Assembly: GCA_021847535.1 (NCBI GenBank)
Contig: JAJZMR010000035.1
Coordinates: forward strand, 1 to 13,566
From: a bacterium
GTDB taxonomy: Bacteria > Babelota > Babeliae > Babelales > Babelaceae
Reading direction: 5' to 3'
DNA length: 13,566 nt
Part shown: in pieces, positions 1 to 7,412 of the stretch
Layout of the letters: each line of letters starts with the position of its first letter
How positions within the stretch are numbered: the stretch's first letter is position 1
Notes under the pieces: model-generated
Told to the model about the DNA's origin: nothing
Seen by the model: the letters and a program-made list of their open reading frames with translations, nothing else
Database searches by the model: none
Program-made: the position numbers and the translations under genes

Positions 1-557
1 TCAATGAATTCTCTGACAGCGAAATTGAAGCGGTAATTGCTCATGAAATTGGACACATACGACATAATCATATTAATAAAAATTTGGCTATTTTCTTATG
101 CTTTTATTTAATTTTGAGCCAAACATCTTATCAATTTAATAAAGATTTTTGTATCGAGCACCCCTTACTCCGCTTTTTTGCAACGAATTGGCTTGCCTCT
201 CTTGCAACAAGTTTTATCGTCAATAAACAATTTGAACGCGAGGCAGACCGGTTTTCTCAAGAACATAGCCACAGCCAGGGCCTCATAGATTTTTTCAAAA
301 AGCTCCAACAGAAAGAGCTCAAGAATGATATTGATTTGGCAGCAACCTATCAAGCAATACAAAATTTTAGCAACAATTATGGGGATAAACTACACTTTTT
401 GATACGTTACTATCTTGCACAAGCTGGCAACTATTTTGATAAAACCTATAGATGGCTCTACTATAATACCGGCTATGGCGCGCATCCAAGTCCTGCGGCC
501 CGCATTAAAGATGCGGAAAAATTTATAGCCTGCCAAAAGGATTCAGCCACGCTATGA
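1..557 (+). CDS. M48-family zinc metalloprotease, 5' end cut by the window
   Basis: This is the C-terminal part of a membrane-associated zinc peptidase; the reading frame is already open at base 3 and the start lies outside the window. The zinc-binding helix HEIGH is encoded at 42-56. About 55 residues downstream, FEREADRF supplies the expected third ligand (the ExEAD signature of M48 enzymes). Near the end, AHPSPAARI matches the 'HP...RI' element usual in M48 C-termini. A hydrophobic stretch (AIFLCFYLIL) directly after the zinc helix could be a membrane segment. A TTG start at 84 would leave out the catalytic motif, so it is not the real start. The stop overlaps the start of the next gene by ATGA, so the two are probably translationally coupled. 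M48 enzymes such as HtpX, BepA and Ste24 work in protein quality control; the subfamily cannot be fixed without the N-terminus. Confidence 0.88.
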   Translation, partial: NEFSDSEIEAVIAHEIGHIRHNHINKNLAIFLCFYLILSQTSYQFNKDFCIEHPLLRFFATNWLASLATSFIVNKQFEREADRFSQEHSHSQGLIDFFKKLQQKELKNDIDLAATYQAIQNFSNNYGDKLHFLIRYYLAQAGNYFDKTYRWLYYNTGYGAHPSPAARIKDAEKFIACQKDSATL

Positions 558-2149
558 CCGATACATCATCAAAAAAAATATTAGGAACGATTCTTGCCGG
601 TTCTCTTTCTGATGGTTTTACTATGCGGCTTGATGCATCAACCGATCTTGATCAGATAAAAATAGGAACTTTTGTAAGCATCGTAGGATCCGAATACCGT
701 TTTTTTTCGATGATCACGAATATATTCCTCGAGCCATTGCCTATGGAATTGATTCACTATCCACCGCGCAATAGGATTATTTTTGATCTCATTAAAAAAA
801 AATATATGCACACAACTGCAGTTTTGCGCCCAATGGTTGCATTGAATGATAAGCTTGAACGCCTTTCTGTCACAAGTATTCCCAGCCATTTTTCACCGGT
901 TAAAACCGTATCAAACAGCGAGATCACCGCAATATTTGGCAATGAACAGGACAACCCAGAAATATTTTTTTCTATAGGAACACCACTTCATATGAATGTT
1001 TCGGTCTGTCTAAACCTGCCAAAATTACTTGAACGAAGTAATGGTATCTTTGGAAAAACAGGCACCGGTAAAACATTTCTTACCAGGCTGGTTCTTGCAG
1101 GTGTTATAAGAAACACCTCCGCCGTAACGCTCATTTTTGATATGCATAGTGAATATGGCTTGCAAGCACGCAAGGAGGGCGCCGATGGTTCATTTGTCAA
1201 AGGTTTAAAAACTCTTTTTCCCGGAAAAATTGCTATATTTTCGCTTGATCCGCAATCGACAAAAAGGCGCGGCGCCACACCTGATGTGGCCATTAATCTT
1301 TCATACCAAGCAATACAGGTAGAAGATATTTTGTCATTACAGCATGAGCTTAATCTTCATCCAACTGCATGTGAATCAGCATATTTATTAGAGGTACACT
1401 ATAAAACAAACTGGCTTTCAATTTTACTCAGTTCCGGCGATCAGCTTAAAGAGCTGGCACTAGAAATTGGGTGCCACCCGGAATCGCTTACTGCGCTCCA
1501 CCGCAAGCTCAAACAGATTCAGCGATTGCCTTTTTTTGATGCTGAACTACGGCATGACACGGTGGTTGAACAGTTGCTTGAATATTTACAGTCCGGGGTC
1601 TCAGTTATCATTGAGTTTGGCAATTATACCTCTACATTTTGCTATCTTCTGCTGGCCAATATTATTACCCGAAGAATCCATACTTTTTATGTGGAAAAAA
1701 CTGAAAAATTTTTAGGGACTCATAAAAAGACTGATGAGCCGCGTAAACTCCTTATCACTATTGAGGAATCCCATAAATTTCTTAATCCGCAAACAGCCCG
1801 CCAAACGATATTTGGAACGATCGCTCGTGAAATGAGAAAATATTACGTATCGCTGTTAGTTATCGACCAACGGCCCTCTGAAATTGATCAAGAAATTATT
1901 TCACAGCTCGGGACTAAAATTATCGCACAGCTAAGTGACGAGCGAGATATCAATGCGCTGCTGAGCGGCAGTTCTACAACTCAAGAATTGAAAATTGTTT
2001 TAGCCGCGCTTGATAGTAAAAAACAGGTACTTTTAACAGGACATGCTGTACCTATGCCTATTGTTATCGAAACCCGCTCATACGATGAAAAATTTTACAC
2101 CGCTCTTGCTCGCCAGGGAACAACCGTTACAGCAAGCCAATTGTATTAA
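554..2149 (+). CDS. HerA-like (DUF87) hexameric ATPase
   Basis: This 531-aa P-loop ATPase belongs to the HerA/FtsK clade. Residues 1-150 look like a beta-rich HAS-barrel region (for example GTILAGSLSDGF near the start). The Walker A motif GKTGTGKT is at residues 167-174. The Walker B-like strand LLITIEESHKF is at about 399-409, with the acidic pair E404-E405. It is followed by AREMRKYYVSLLVIDQRPSEI, which carries candidate arginine finger and sensor residues (R425, R428, D438-R440) and is typical of HerA. SQLGTKIIAQLSDERDI (about 450-466) is also a family hallmark. HerA proteins form ring-shaped DNA translocases, often paired with the nuclease NurA for end resection, or with other effectors in defence islands. 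No NurA gene is visible. The partner here is the upstream metalloprotease, with which it overlaps by 4 bases. The family call is strong; the cellular role is not known. Confidence 0.9.
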   Translation: MTDTSSKKILGTILAGSLSDGFTMRLDASTDLDQIKIGTFVSIVGSEYRFFSMITNIFLEPLPMELIHYPPRNRIIFDLIKKKYMHTTAVLRPMVALNDKLERLSVTSIPSHFSPVKTVSNSEITAIFGNEQDNPEIFFSIGTPLHMNVSVCLNLPKLLERSNGIFGKTGTGKTFLTRLVLAGVIRNTSAVTLIFDMHSEYGLQARKEGADGSFVKGLKTLFPGKIAIFSLDPQSTKRRGATPDVAINLSYQAIQVEDILSLQHELNLHPTACESAYLLEVHYKTNWLSILLSSGDQLKELALEIGCHPESLTALHRKLKQIQRLPFFDAELRHDTVVEQLLEYLQSGVSVIIEFGNYTSTFCYLLLANIITRRIHTFYVEKTEKFLGTHKKTDEPRKLLITIEESHKFLNPQTARQTIFGTIAREMRKYYVSLLVIDQRPSEIDQEIISQLGTKIIAQLSDERDINALLSGSSTTQELKIVLAALDSKKQVLLTGHAVPMPIVIETRSYDEKFYTALARQGTTVTASQLY

Positions 2150-2207
2150 GATACAAATCCAGGTAAACTAAAAAAAATTATACCCCCTTTTAAAATTTTA
2201 AAAAATT

Positions 2208-2978
2208 ATGACACAAACATCTTTTGATATTAAAGCTCGTCTTATGACAAGCACCCTTCAAACACCATATATTTACTATACAACCGTTGAAGGGCTCAAT
2301 GAACAGGCAGCAAATGCATTGACAGCTGCAAATGGTTATTTTGAACAAAACAATCCGCAAAAGACCCTTGAATATTATCAAAAAGCGGTTGATGCTCAGT
2401 CGTTTTCATCACATTTATTGAGCAACCTCGGCTCAATGCAATGCGCCTTAGGTCATATACAAGATGGTATTTCAAATTTAAAAAAAGCCGCTGCAGCAGA
2501 AAGACCGGCATCGGCTGCTCTTTATAATCTTGGAACATTTTTTTCAAGCAACAATGTACAAGCAGAAGCTGAAAAATATTTAAAAAAGGCCCTTGAGCAA
2601 GAGCCTCATGCAGCCGCTTTTTATAATAATTTGGGCATCTGTTTTATGTATCAACAACAATTTGAAAACGCTCAAAAAATGTTTGAACAAGCACAGGAAA
2701 ATGATGCGGGCTTTGATTATGCATATAATAATTTAGGTATGCTCGCCTATGAAAAAAATGATTATACGGCTGCGCATATGTGGCTTGAAAAAGCTTTTGC
2801 TGTCAATCCTCAAAACTTTACGGTATTAAACAATCTTGGTTGTGTTCATTTTATGATGCATCCGGAGGACCCCATTCGGTCATTTGAATTACTCAAGCGC
2901 GCAGCTGAACTTAATAGTAATTATCGCATGCCTTTTTATAATATAGGATTCATAGCAACATTTACCCATAAAATTTAA
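2208..2978 (+). CDS. Tetratricopeptide (TPR) repeat protein
   Basis: This 256-aa protein is built almost wholly of about six TPR units. Examples are the repeats starting ANALTAANGYFEQNN (about residue 35), SHLLSNLGSMQCALG, SAALYNLGTFFSSNN, AAFYNNLGICFMYQQ, DYAYNNLGMLAYEKN and FTVLNNLGCVHFM. Each shows the usual pattern of small and aromatic residues, followed by a helix such as AEKYLKKALEQEP. No signal peptide or membrane segment is visible, so a cytoplasmic scaffold is likely. TPR arrays mediate protein-protein contacts and say nothing about a specific partner. The start is the first ATG; no clear Shine-Dalgarno precedes it (the upstream sequence is A/T only), so a nearby alternative such as the ATG at 2244 is possible. 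The stop lies 9 bases before the ABC-transporter binding protein, so co-transcription is likely. Confidence 0.85.
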   Translation: MTQTSFDIKARLMTSTLQTPYIYYTTVEGLNEQAANALTAANGYFEQNNPQKTLEYYQKAVDAQSFSSHLLSNLGSMQCALGHIQDGISNLKKAAAAERPASAALYNLGTFFSSNNVQAEAEKYLKKALEQEPHAAAFYNNLGICFMYQQQFENAQKMFEQAQENDAGFDYAYNNLGMLAYEKNDYTAAHMWLEKAFAVNPQNFTVLNNLGCVHFMMHPEDPIRSFELLKRAAELNSNYRMPFYNIGFIATFTHKI

Positions 2979-2987
2979 GTTATTTTT

Positions 2988-3746
2988 ATGAATTTTCTTA
3001 ATAAATGTATTACTGTTTTTACACTCGTCAGCATTGTAGCCTGCGTCAGATTTATCAAAAATAGCCACAATAATGAATCAGCTACCTGTGTTATTGGCAC
3101 AAGCGCAGACTTTCCCCCTTTTAGTTTTTTTGACCAAAACGGTACAATTATTGGATTTGATATAGATCTTATCAAAGAGGTATTTTCTCGACTTAATCGT
3201 GAATACCGAATTGAAAATATGCCATTTGAGACGTTATTGCCTCAAATGCAATTTGGTGCACTTGATATTATTGCTGCGGGCATGTCCCCTACGCCAGAAC
3301 GGGCACAGCGAATTTTTTTCAGTGATCCGTATTTAAGTGCTGATCCGTTGACCATTATTAAAAAAGTGGATAATAAAAAAATAGAATCTGTTAATGATCT
3401 GATCGGCAAGCAGGTAGCGGTTAACCAAGGCTATGTGGCAGATATGCAATTGTCAAAAATCAAAGGTATCCGGTTGTTAAAATTACCCAGTATTCAAGAT
3501 GGATTGCTTGCCTTAAACCATGATAAAGTCGATGCTTTTGTCACGGGTGCTCGCACGATAAAACCGTTGCTTCAGATAGTCGGTCATGCATTTGAATTTA
3601 TCCCTATTAATGAATTAACCGAGACAACAGCTTTTGGGGTTGCAAAAAAGCGTGCATCCCTTGTGCCGCAGATAAATGATGCATTACGCCAGCTTCAAGC
3701 GGACGGTACCTTAGAAAAACTTAAGCAAAAATGGAATATTGAGTAA
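2988..3746 (+). CDS. Amino-acid ABC transporter, substrate-binding lipoprotein (SBP family 3)
   Basis: This 252-aa binding protein captures a polar or charged amino acid outside the inner membrane and delivers it to the permease encoded next. The N-terminus MNFLNKCITVFTLVSIVAC is a short signal sequence ending in a plausible lipobox (IVAC, Cys19), so it is probably lipid-anchored. The family-3 fold is clear: GTSADFPPFSFFDQNG (about 37-52), then GFDIDLIKEV, then GMSPTPERAQRIFFSDPYL (about 98-116), where Arg105 is the residue that normally binds the substrate carboxylate. KQVAVNQGYVAD and VDAFVTG follow. The C-terminus DGTLEKLKQKWN is typical. The length is normal for the family. The gene lies 9 bases after the TPR gene and 5 bases before the permease. 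The substrate (Arg, Gln, His or Cys class) cannot be read from sequence alone. Confidence 0.93.
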   Translation: MNFLNKCITVFTLVSIVACVRFIKNSHNNESATCVIGTSADFPPFSFFDQNGTIIGFDIDLIKEVFSRLNREYRIENMPFETLLPQMQFGALDIIAAGMSPTPERAQRIFFSDPYLSADPLTIIKKVDNKKIESVNDLIGKQVAVNQGYVADMQLSKIKGIRLLKLPSIQDGLLALNHDKVDAFVTGARTIKPLLQIVGHAFEFIPINELTETTAFGVAKKRASLVPQINDALRQLQADGTLEKLKQKWNIE

Positions 3747-3751
3747 ACCTT

Positions 3752-4420
3752 ATGATCGATCTGAATCTTATTATCAATCGCTTGCCTGAATTATTGCAAG
3801 CAACCTTGGTCTCTCTTGGACTTGCAGCCGGCGCGCTTACTATTGGTGTGGTTGGCGGAACGTTTCTTGCAATCGGGGAAAGCTCATTGCCTCCATTTGG
3901 TCGGTCCATGATTAAATTGTATACAACGCTTTTTCGTGGAACACCGATGCTCATTCAGATTGTTTTTATGTATTACATCATCAATAGTGGACTGCAGCTT
4001 TCTGCTTTTTCTTGCGCATTGATCGCGATCGGTTTAAATAGTAGTGCCTATATTAGCCAAATTATTAAGGCTGGGATGCGAAGCATTTCATACGGACAAC
4101 TTGAAGCAGCACAAACCCTAGGTATACCACGCAAAGAATTGCTCAAGCACATCATTCTACCTCAAGCATTTTCAACGGTGCTCCCAGCGTTGGCAAATGA
4201 GGCGATAACGTTAATCAAAGATACGAGTTTAGCATCAACAATTGGTGTTGCTGAACTTTTTTTTGCTGGCAAAGTAGTTATTGCTCAAACGTATGATGCT
4301 CTTTCAGTGTATGCTATTATCGCCATTTTTTACTTAACTATTACAATTAGTTTATCGTATCTTCTTACCCTCTTAGAATCAAAGCTTTCAACTCATGCTG
4401 CAGATAAAAAATATTTCTAA
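3752..4420 (+). CDS. Amino-acid ABC transporter permease (HisM/GlnP type)
   Basis: This 222-aa inner-membrane permease forms the channel of the importer, probably as a homodimer because only one permease gene is present. The N-terminus carries the family pattern LPELLQATLVSLGLAAGALT, followed by LFRGTPMLIQ (about residues 60-69), a hallmark of polar amino-acid permeases. The cytoplasmic EAA loop that contacts the ATPase is at about 118-139 (EAAQTLGIPRKELLKHIILP). About five hydrophobic spans are visible, the usual number. ITLIKDTSLASTIGVAEL (about 152-169) is another family-conserved element. The gene starts 5 bases after the binding protein and overlaps the ATPase gene by 26 bases, so the three are one operon. 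Confidence 0.94.
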   Translation: MIDLNLIINRLPELLQATLVSLGLAAGALTIGVVGGTFLAIGESSLPPFGRSMIKLYTTLFRGTPMLIQIVFMYYIINSGLQLSAFSCALIAIGLNSSAYISQIIKAGMRSISYGQLEAAQTLGIPRKELLKHIILPQAFSTVLPALANEAITLIKDTSLASTIGVAELFFAGKVVIAQTYDALSVYAIIAIFYLTITISLSYLLTLLESKLSTHAADKKYF

Positions 4421-5087
4421 AAAATTTGGGACCAAGATCGTTATTTCGGGTGTAACAGCAGAAATCGCGGCCGGTTCAATTGGTATTTTTCTCGGACCTT
4501 CCGGAACAGGGAAATCAACGCTGTTGCGCATCATTGCCGGATTAGAAACGTACGACACAGGGTCTCTTGTCCTTGATGGAAAACCACTTACCCCTACGCA
4601 AGTTGGCATGGTTTTTCAACATTTTAATCTTTTTGAAAATTTAACGGTTCTTGATAACGTGACATTTGGCTTGATTAAAGGACGAAGCGGTATGGACCCA
4701 GCCCAAGCACGTATCTATGCAACGCAGTTGTTAACTGAATATGGGCTTCATGATAATTTACTCAAATATCCAGATGAGTTATCTGGTGGCCAAAAACAGC
4801 GATTGGCGATTGTTCGCACTATTGCACAAAGACCTTCCGTTATCTGTTTTGATGAGCCCACTTCGGCGCTCGACCCTTTTTTAAAAAATTTTGTTGCACA
4901 GACGCTCTCTGCGCTTGCACAGGCCGGATATACGATGGTTATTGCCACCCATGACATTCAACTTGTCGAGCAATTAGCGTGCACTCTTTTTTTGATGCAC
5001 GATGGCGCAATAATAGAATCAACAACCTATCAAGAGTTTATAAAAAATCCTGAAGCTTTTCCCGCGATTAAAAAATTTATATCTTGA
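4395..5087 (+). CDS. Amino-acid ABC transporter ATP-binding protein (GlnQ type)
   Basis: This 230-aa ATPase powers the importer. All nucleotide-binding elements are intact: Walker A GPSGTGKST (34-42), Q-loop Gln75 in VFQHFNLF, signature LSGGQKQR (129-136), Walker B VICFDEPTSALDP (149-161, Asp153 and Glu154) and H-loop His186 in ATHD. VFQHFNLFENLTVLDNV is characteristic of the polar amino-acid subfamily (HisP/GlnQ/ArtP). The start ATG lies inside the 3' end of the permease gene (26-base overlap), which suggests coupled translation. It is the last gene of the run on this strand; a hairpin-plus-T-tract terminator follows about 100 bases later. The length is slightly below the 240-250 aa typical of the family, but no motif is missing. 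Confidence 0.95.
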   Translation: MLQIKNISKKFGTKIVISGVTAEIAAGSIGIFLGPSGTGKSTLLRIIAGLETYDTGSLVLDGKPLTPTQVGMVFQHFNLFENLTVLDNVTFGLIKGRSGMDPAQARIYATQLLTEYGLHDNLLKYPDELSGGQKQRLAIVRTIAQRPSVICFDEPTSALDPFLKNFVAQTLSALAQAGYTMVIATHDIQLVEQLACTLFLMHDGAIIESTTYQEFIKNPEAFPAIKKFIS

Positions 5088-5156
5088 CTTTACCAAAATG
5101 GATTGTTAGTCTCAACCAAAGTTATAGTATTAAAAAATTACACAACGTCCCTAAAA

Positions 5157-5180
5157 GAACAATTCATTCTAGAATTGTTC
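5157..5180 (+). repeat. 9-bp perfect inverted repeat upstream of the terminator
   Basis: GAACAATTC (5157-5165) and GAATTGTTC (5172-5180) are perfect inverted copies separated by the six bases ATTCTA. In RNA this would form a stable hairpin, but no T-tract follows (the next bases are TCCCCCCT), so it is not a terminator itself. It lies 10 bases before the terminator stem and may be a stabilising 3' hairpin of the transporter mRNA, an operator, or part of a leader for the gene starting at 5240. Confidence 0.6.
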
Positions 5181-5190
5181 TCCCCCCTAA

Positions 5191-5224
5191 CCCTTCAGCT
5201 TTAATCGGTTGAAGGGCTTTTTTT
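5191..5224 (+). terminator. Rho-independent terminator after the amino-acid transporter operon
   Basis: CCCTTCAGCT (5191-5200) pairs with GGTTGAAGGG (5207-5216) to form a 10-bp stem with two G-U pairs and a six-base loop, followed by C and seven Ts (5218-5224). This is a textbook intrinsic terminator oriented for + strand transcription. It closes the operon ending at 5087. It also sits only 15 bases before the ATG at 5240, so if a promoter lies between 5088 and 5157 it could act as an attenuator for the next gene. Confidence 0.82.
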
Positions 5225-5239
5225 AAAAAAAGGATTAAT

Positions 5240-5365
5240 ATGATAAAAAAAATATGGTTTATATGCGCTCTTATTGCTGCACAGCTTCGCGCATGCGAGG
5301 TTAATAGTATTGCACACCAAATACTGGAAAAAAAGATGGGAATTACTGCATCACCCAAGAAGTAA
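5240..5365 (+). CDS. Short signal-peptide ORF, probably the 5' piece of the next gene
   Basis: A 41-codon ORF starts with ATG after an AGGA ribosome site (5231-5234). Its N-terminus MIKKIWFICALIAAQLRA is a good signal peptide (two lysines, a hydrophobic core, and cleavage possible before Cys19). It ends in ASPKK, 2 bases before the ATG of the following ORF. An A7 run at 5328-5334 lies inside it. Reading one base back after that run gives DGNYCITQEVKM, which runs without a stop straight into the 214-aa ORF. The simplest reading is that this is the secretion signal of one roughly 255-aa exported protein, split by a 1-base indel. The alternative is a genuine 41-aa secreted peptide. The signal peptide is seen; the fusion is inference. 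Confidence 0.5.
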   Translation: MIKKIWFICALIAAQLRACEVNSIAHQILEKKMGITASPKK

Positions 5366-5367
5366 AA

Positions 5368-6012
5368 ATGTTGCTTATCGAGAAAAACTTTTTTTCTTGC
5401 GCCAAAGACCTTCCTGAATCCATCACTTTAGAAAAAATATGTATGCTTATACCAACGTACATAAATAACAAACGAAAATTATCAACTGATAATAACGCCA
5501 ATATCCAAAAACGCAAACAAGCACTCGAAAGAATCTACAAAAAAGATATAAACCTTAGCGAAAAAATTGATACAATTTTTGCCTTTTGCAATTATACACG
5601 CACAGCTCCAATCATTCAAGCAGTAAAACACCTGTATGATAACCACACCATAAAACGAATAGTTTTTATTAACACGCACGCAACAACAAATAAAACACAC
5701 ACAATAACAATCTCACAGGAGTACTTAAAAAAGAATATGTCTTTAGCAAACGTTGCATATACAACCGTATCTGACCTAACTGCTCATATTAACAGCTACA
5801 AAAGCCCGATCACGATAGGCGTTGTCACGCGCTACGGCCACCTTGAAACAGATATGCTGCGATTAATCGAAAAGACCAAAGGCAATACAAAAATCACGGT
5901 TGCTTCAGGTCTATCAACAGGCGAATTAGATGATAAAAACGTCGACGATGATGTTGTTCAACGATTCGTGCTGCTTTTTTATAAGCTTAACGACGTGATT
6001 TCATCACGCTAG
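5368..6012 (+). CDS. Hypothetical protein, likely C-terminal part of a frameshifted secreted protein
   Basis: This 214-aa ORF is of no family I recognise. Starting at its ATG it has no signal peptide and no clear ribosome site (upstream bases are CAAGAAGTAAAA). The frame stays open upstream of the ATG and encodes KKDGNYCITQEVK, so the visible ATG may be an internal methionine. The C-terminal half alternates hydrophobic strands and helices (IKRIVFINTHA, SPITIGVVTRYGHLETDML, TKITVASGLSTGEL), which suggests an alpha/beta fold, but no catalytic motif stands out. The + strand here is rich in A and C, unlike the T-richer + strand genes before 5087, so its codon use may differ. It converges with the lectin-like gene, and the two stop codons share the palindrome CTAG. 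Confidence 0.6.
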   Translation: MLLIEKNFFSCAKDLPESITLEKICMLIPTYINNKRKLSTDNNANIQKRKQALERIYKKDINLSEKIDTIFAFCNYTRTAPIIQAVKHLYDNHTIKRIVFINTHATTNKTHTITISQEYLKKNMSLANVAYTTVSDLTAHINSYKSPITIGVVTRYGHLETDMLRLIEKTKGNTKITVASGLSTGELDDKNVDDDVVQRFVLLFYKLNDVISSR

Positions 6013-6224
6013 ACGCACAAGCACGAAGAACCTTGACCATATTGTTTATTTTTCCAGCGACCATTATATTTCATGTTCTGCTTCTTGCAGATTTTTGGAC
6101 AAAATGCCCAAGCATGGCTATCATCACGTAAATCATCGTTAACTTTGACCCATGAATCTTCTTTTGCTAACGCATCAAAAACCGTCACGCCGCTCATAAC
6201 TAAAATAAGCATAATAGAGAACAC
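6009..6224 (-). CDS. Secreted MVL-like mannan-binding lectin domain protein
   Basis: This 71-aa ORF has a hydrophobic leader (FSIMLILVMSGVTVFDALA, cleavage likely after LALA-type 'ALA') followed by one domain of about 48 residues. The pattern AWAFCPKICKK...YNGRWKNK...GSSCLCV, with four cysteines and a W-N-G-x-W-like core, closely matches the repeat of Microcystis viridis lectin (mannan-binding protein family), where CPKVC...WNGQW...C.C is conserved. MVL repeats bind oligomannose glycans, so a secreted single-repeat version could bind eukaryotic surface sugars; that role is inference. The GTG start at 6224 is the only upstream start in frame, but a strong AAGGAG site fits the ATG at 6231, which is in another frame, so the 5' end may carry a 1-base indel. 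It could also simply be a small cysteine-rich secreted protein. Confidence 0.68.
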   Translation of the reverse strand: MFSIMLILVMSGVTVFDALAKEDSWVKVNDDLRDDSHAWAFCPKICKKQNMKYNGRWKNKQYGQGSSCLCV

Positions 6225-6317
6225 GTTTCATAAATTACTCCTTTTAGAGATATTATTTTATTTATATTTTTAATTTATCAAAAGAAATTAAATTAAAGCA
6301 AGACTTTAGCTATTTTT

Positions 6318-7412
6318 TTATACAGACAATGTCCAATGAAATTTTACCCGCGATTGTACCGCTGTTACTATATCATACGGCGACTGTTGGGTACAAAGCG
6401 CAATCTCTTCAAGTGGAAGCCCATCGCCCCATAAAACAACAGGGTCATTGACCTTTGCAGTTGGAAAATTGCGTAAATCAACGGTCATCATATCCATCGA
6501 GATACGGCCAATAAGCGGACACCGTACCCCATTAATAAGCACGGGAGTACCGTCTCGCGCGGTACGTGGGTATCCATCCCCATACCCTAAAGCAATAACG
6601 CCTATCGGCATTGGCTCTAAGCAGGTAAAAGAAGCCCCATAACCTATAGTTGATCCCTGCTGCACACGACGCACTGCCATGAGCCTTGTTTGAAGCGTCA
6701 TAACTGGTCTAAGCCCCAAATCTACCCCATTGACCGCAGGCAGCGGGCTGACCCCGTAAAGGGATATTCCGGGACGAACAACTTGGTAATGGTCAGCCGT
6801 GCGCGTAAAAATTGCCGCAGAATTACAAAAGCTTTTTGGACCTTCTTTGTCAGCTACAAATCGACTAAACAGATCATGCTGCTGCTGATTCAGTTGATGG
6901 TCCGGTTCATCCGCGCATGCAAAGTGAGACATAATCCCCACAGGTTGATTTACTTGTCCATGATTCATAAGAAATTTGTATGCATCAGCCGCTTCATCAA
7001 GCATAAACCCCAAGCGTCCCATGCCCGTATCAATTTTAATCCAAGCGGTTAGTTTAAGTGGTAACAACGATGCTTGAGCTTTCAACCAATTAAGCTGCAT
7101 CTGTTCATGAAAAACAACATGAAAATTTTCACATGCCGCTATCAAAAGCTCGCTGGGCTCAAAGACTCCTTCCATAAGGGTAATAGGAATTTTTATGCCC
7201 ACGCGGCGCAATGCCAGTGCCTCATCTATCGAGGCAACACCAAAAGATTGGACCTGATTTTCAAGCCTAAGCGCAGTTGACCGCAACCCATGACCATAGC
7301 CATTCGCCTTAATCATAGCAATAATTGATGATCCCGGCGCCCGTTTTTTAATAATGGCAAGATTGTGAAGTAAGTTTTCAGTTGATAAAATCGCGAAAGC
7401 AGCTCTACTCAT
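6318..7412 (-). CDS. alr: Alanine racemase
   Basis: This PLP-dependent enzyme interconverts L- and D-alanine and supplies D-Ala for peptidoglycan. Its 364 aa is the usual length. The N-terminal TIM barrel has the PLP lysine in AMIKANGYGHG (Lys35). KIDTGMGRLGF (126-136) includes Lys126, equivalent to the carbamylated lysine of the Geobacillus enzyme, and Arg133. RPGISLYG is at 213-220. The C-terminal beta domain carries the catalytic tyrosine in TIGYGASF (Tyr258), then ALGYGDGYPR and ISMDMMTVDL (305-314). No key residue is missing. The start ATG is the first in frame and has no clear Shine-Dalgarno. The downstream lectin gene on the same strand is 93 bases away and has its own ribosome site, so it may be separately expressed. 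Confidence 0.96.
   Translation of the reverse strand: MSRAAFAILSTENLLHNLAIIKKRAPGSSIIAMIKANGYGHGLRSTALRLENQVQSFGVASIDEALALRRVGIKIPITLMEGVFEPSELLIAACENFHVVFHEQMQLNWLKAQASLLPLKLTAWIKIDTGMGRLGFMLDEAADAYKFLMNHGQVNQPVGIMSHFACADEPDHQLNQQQHDLFSRFVADKEGPKSFCNSAAIFTRTADHYQVVRPGISLYGVSPLPAVNGVDLGLRPVMTLQTRLMAVRRVQQGSTIGYGASFTCLEPMPIGVIALGYGDGYPRTARDGTPVLINGVRCPLIGRISMDMMTVDLRNFPTAKVNDPVVLWGDGLPLEEIALCTQQSPYDIVTAVQSRVKFHWTLSV

Noticed and set aside
6690..7280. Plus-strand ORFs of 120 and 68 codons
   Set aside because: They lie antisense to the fully conserved alanine racemase.
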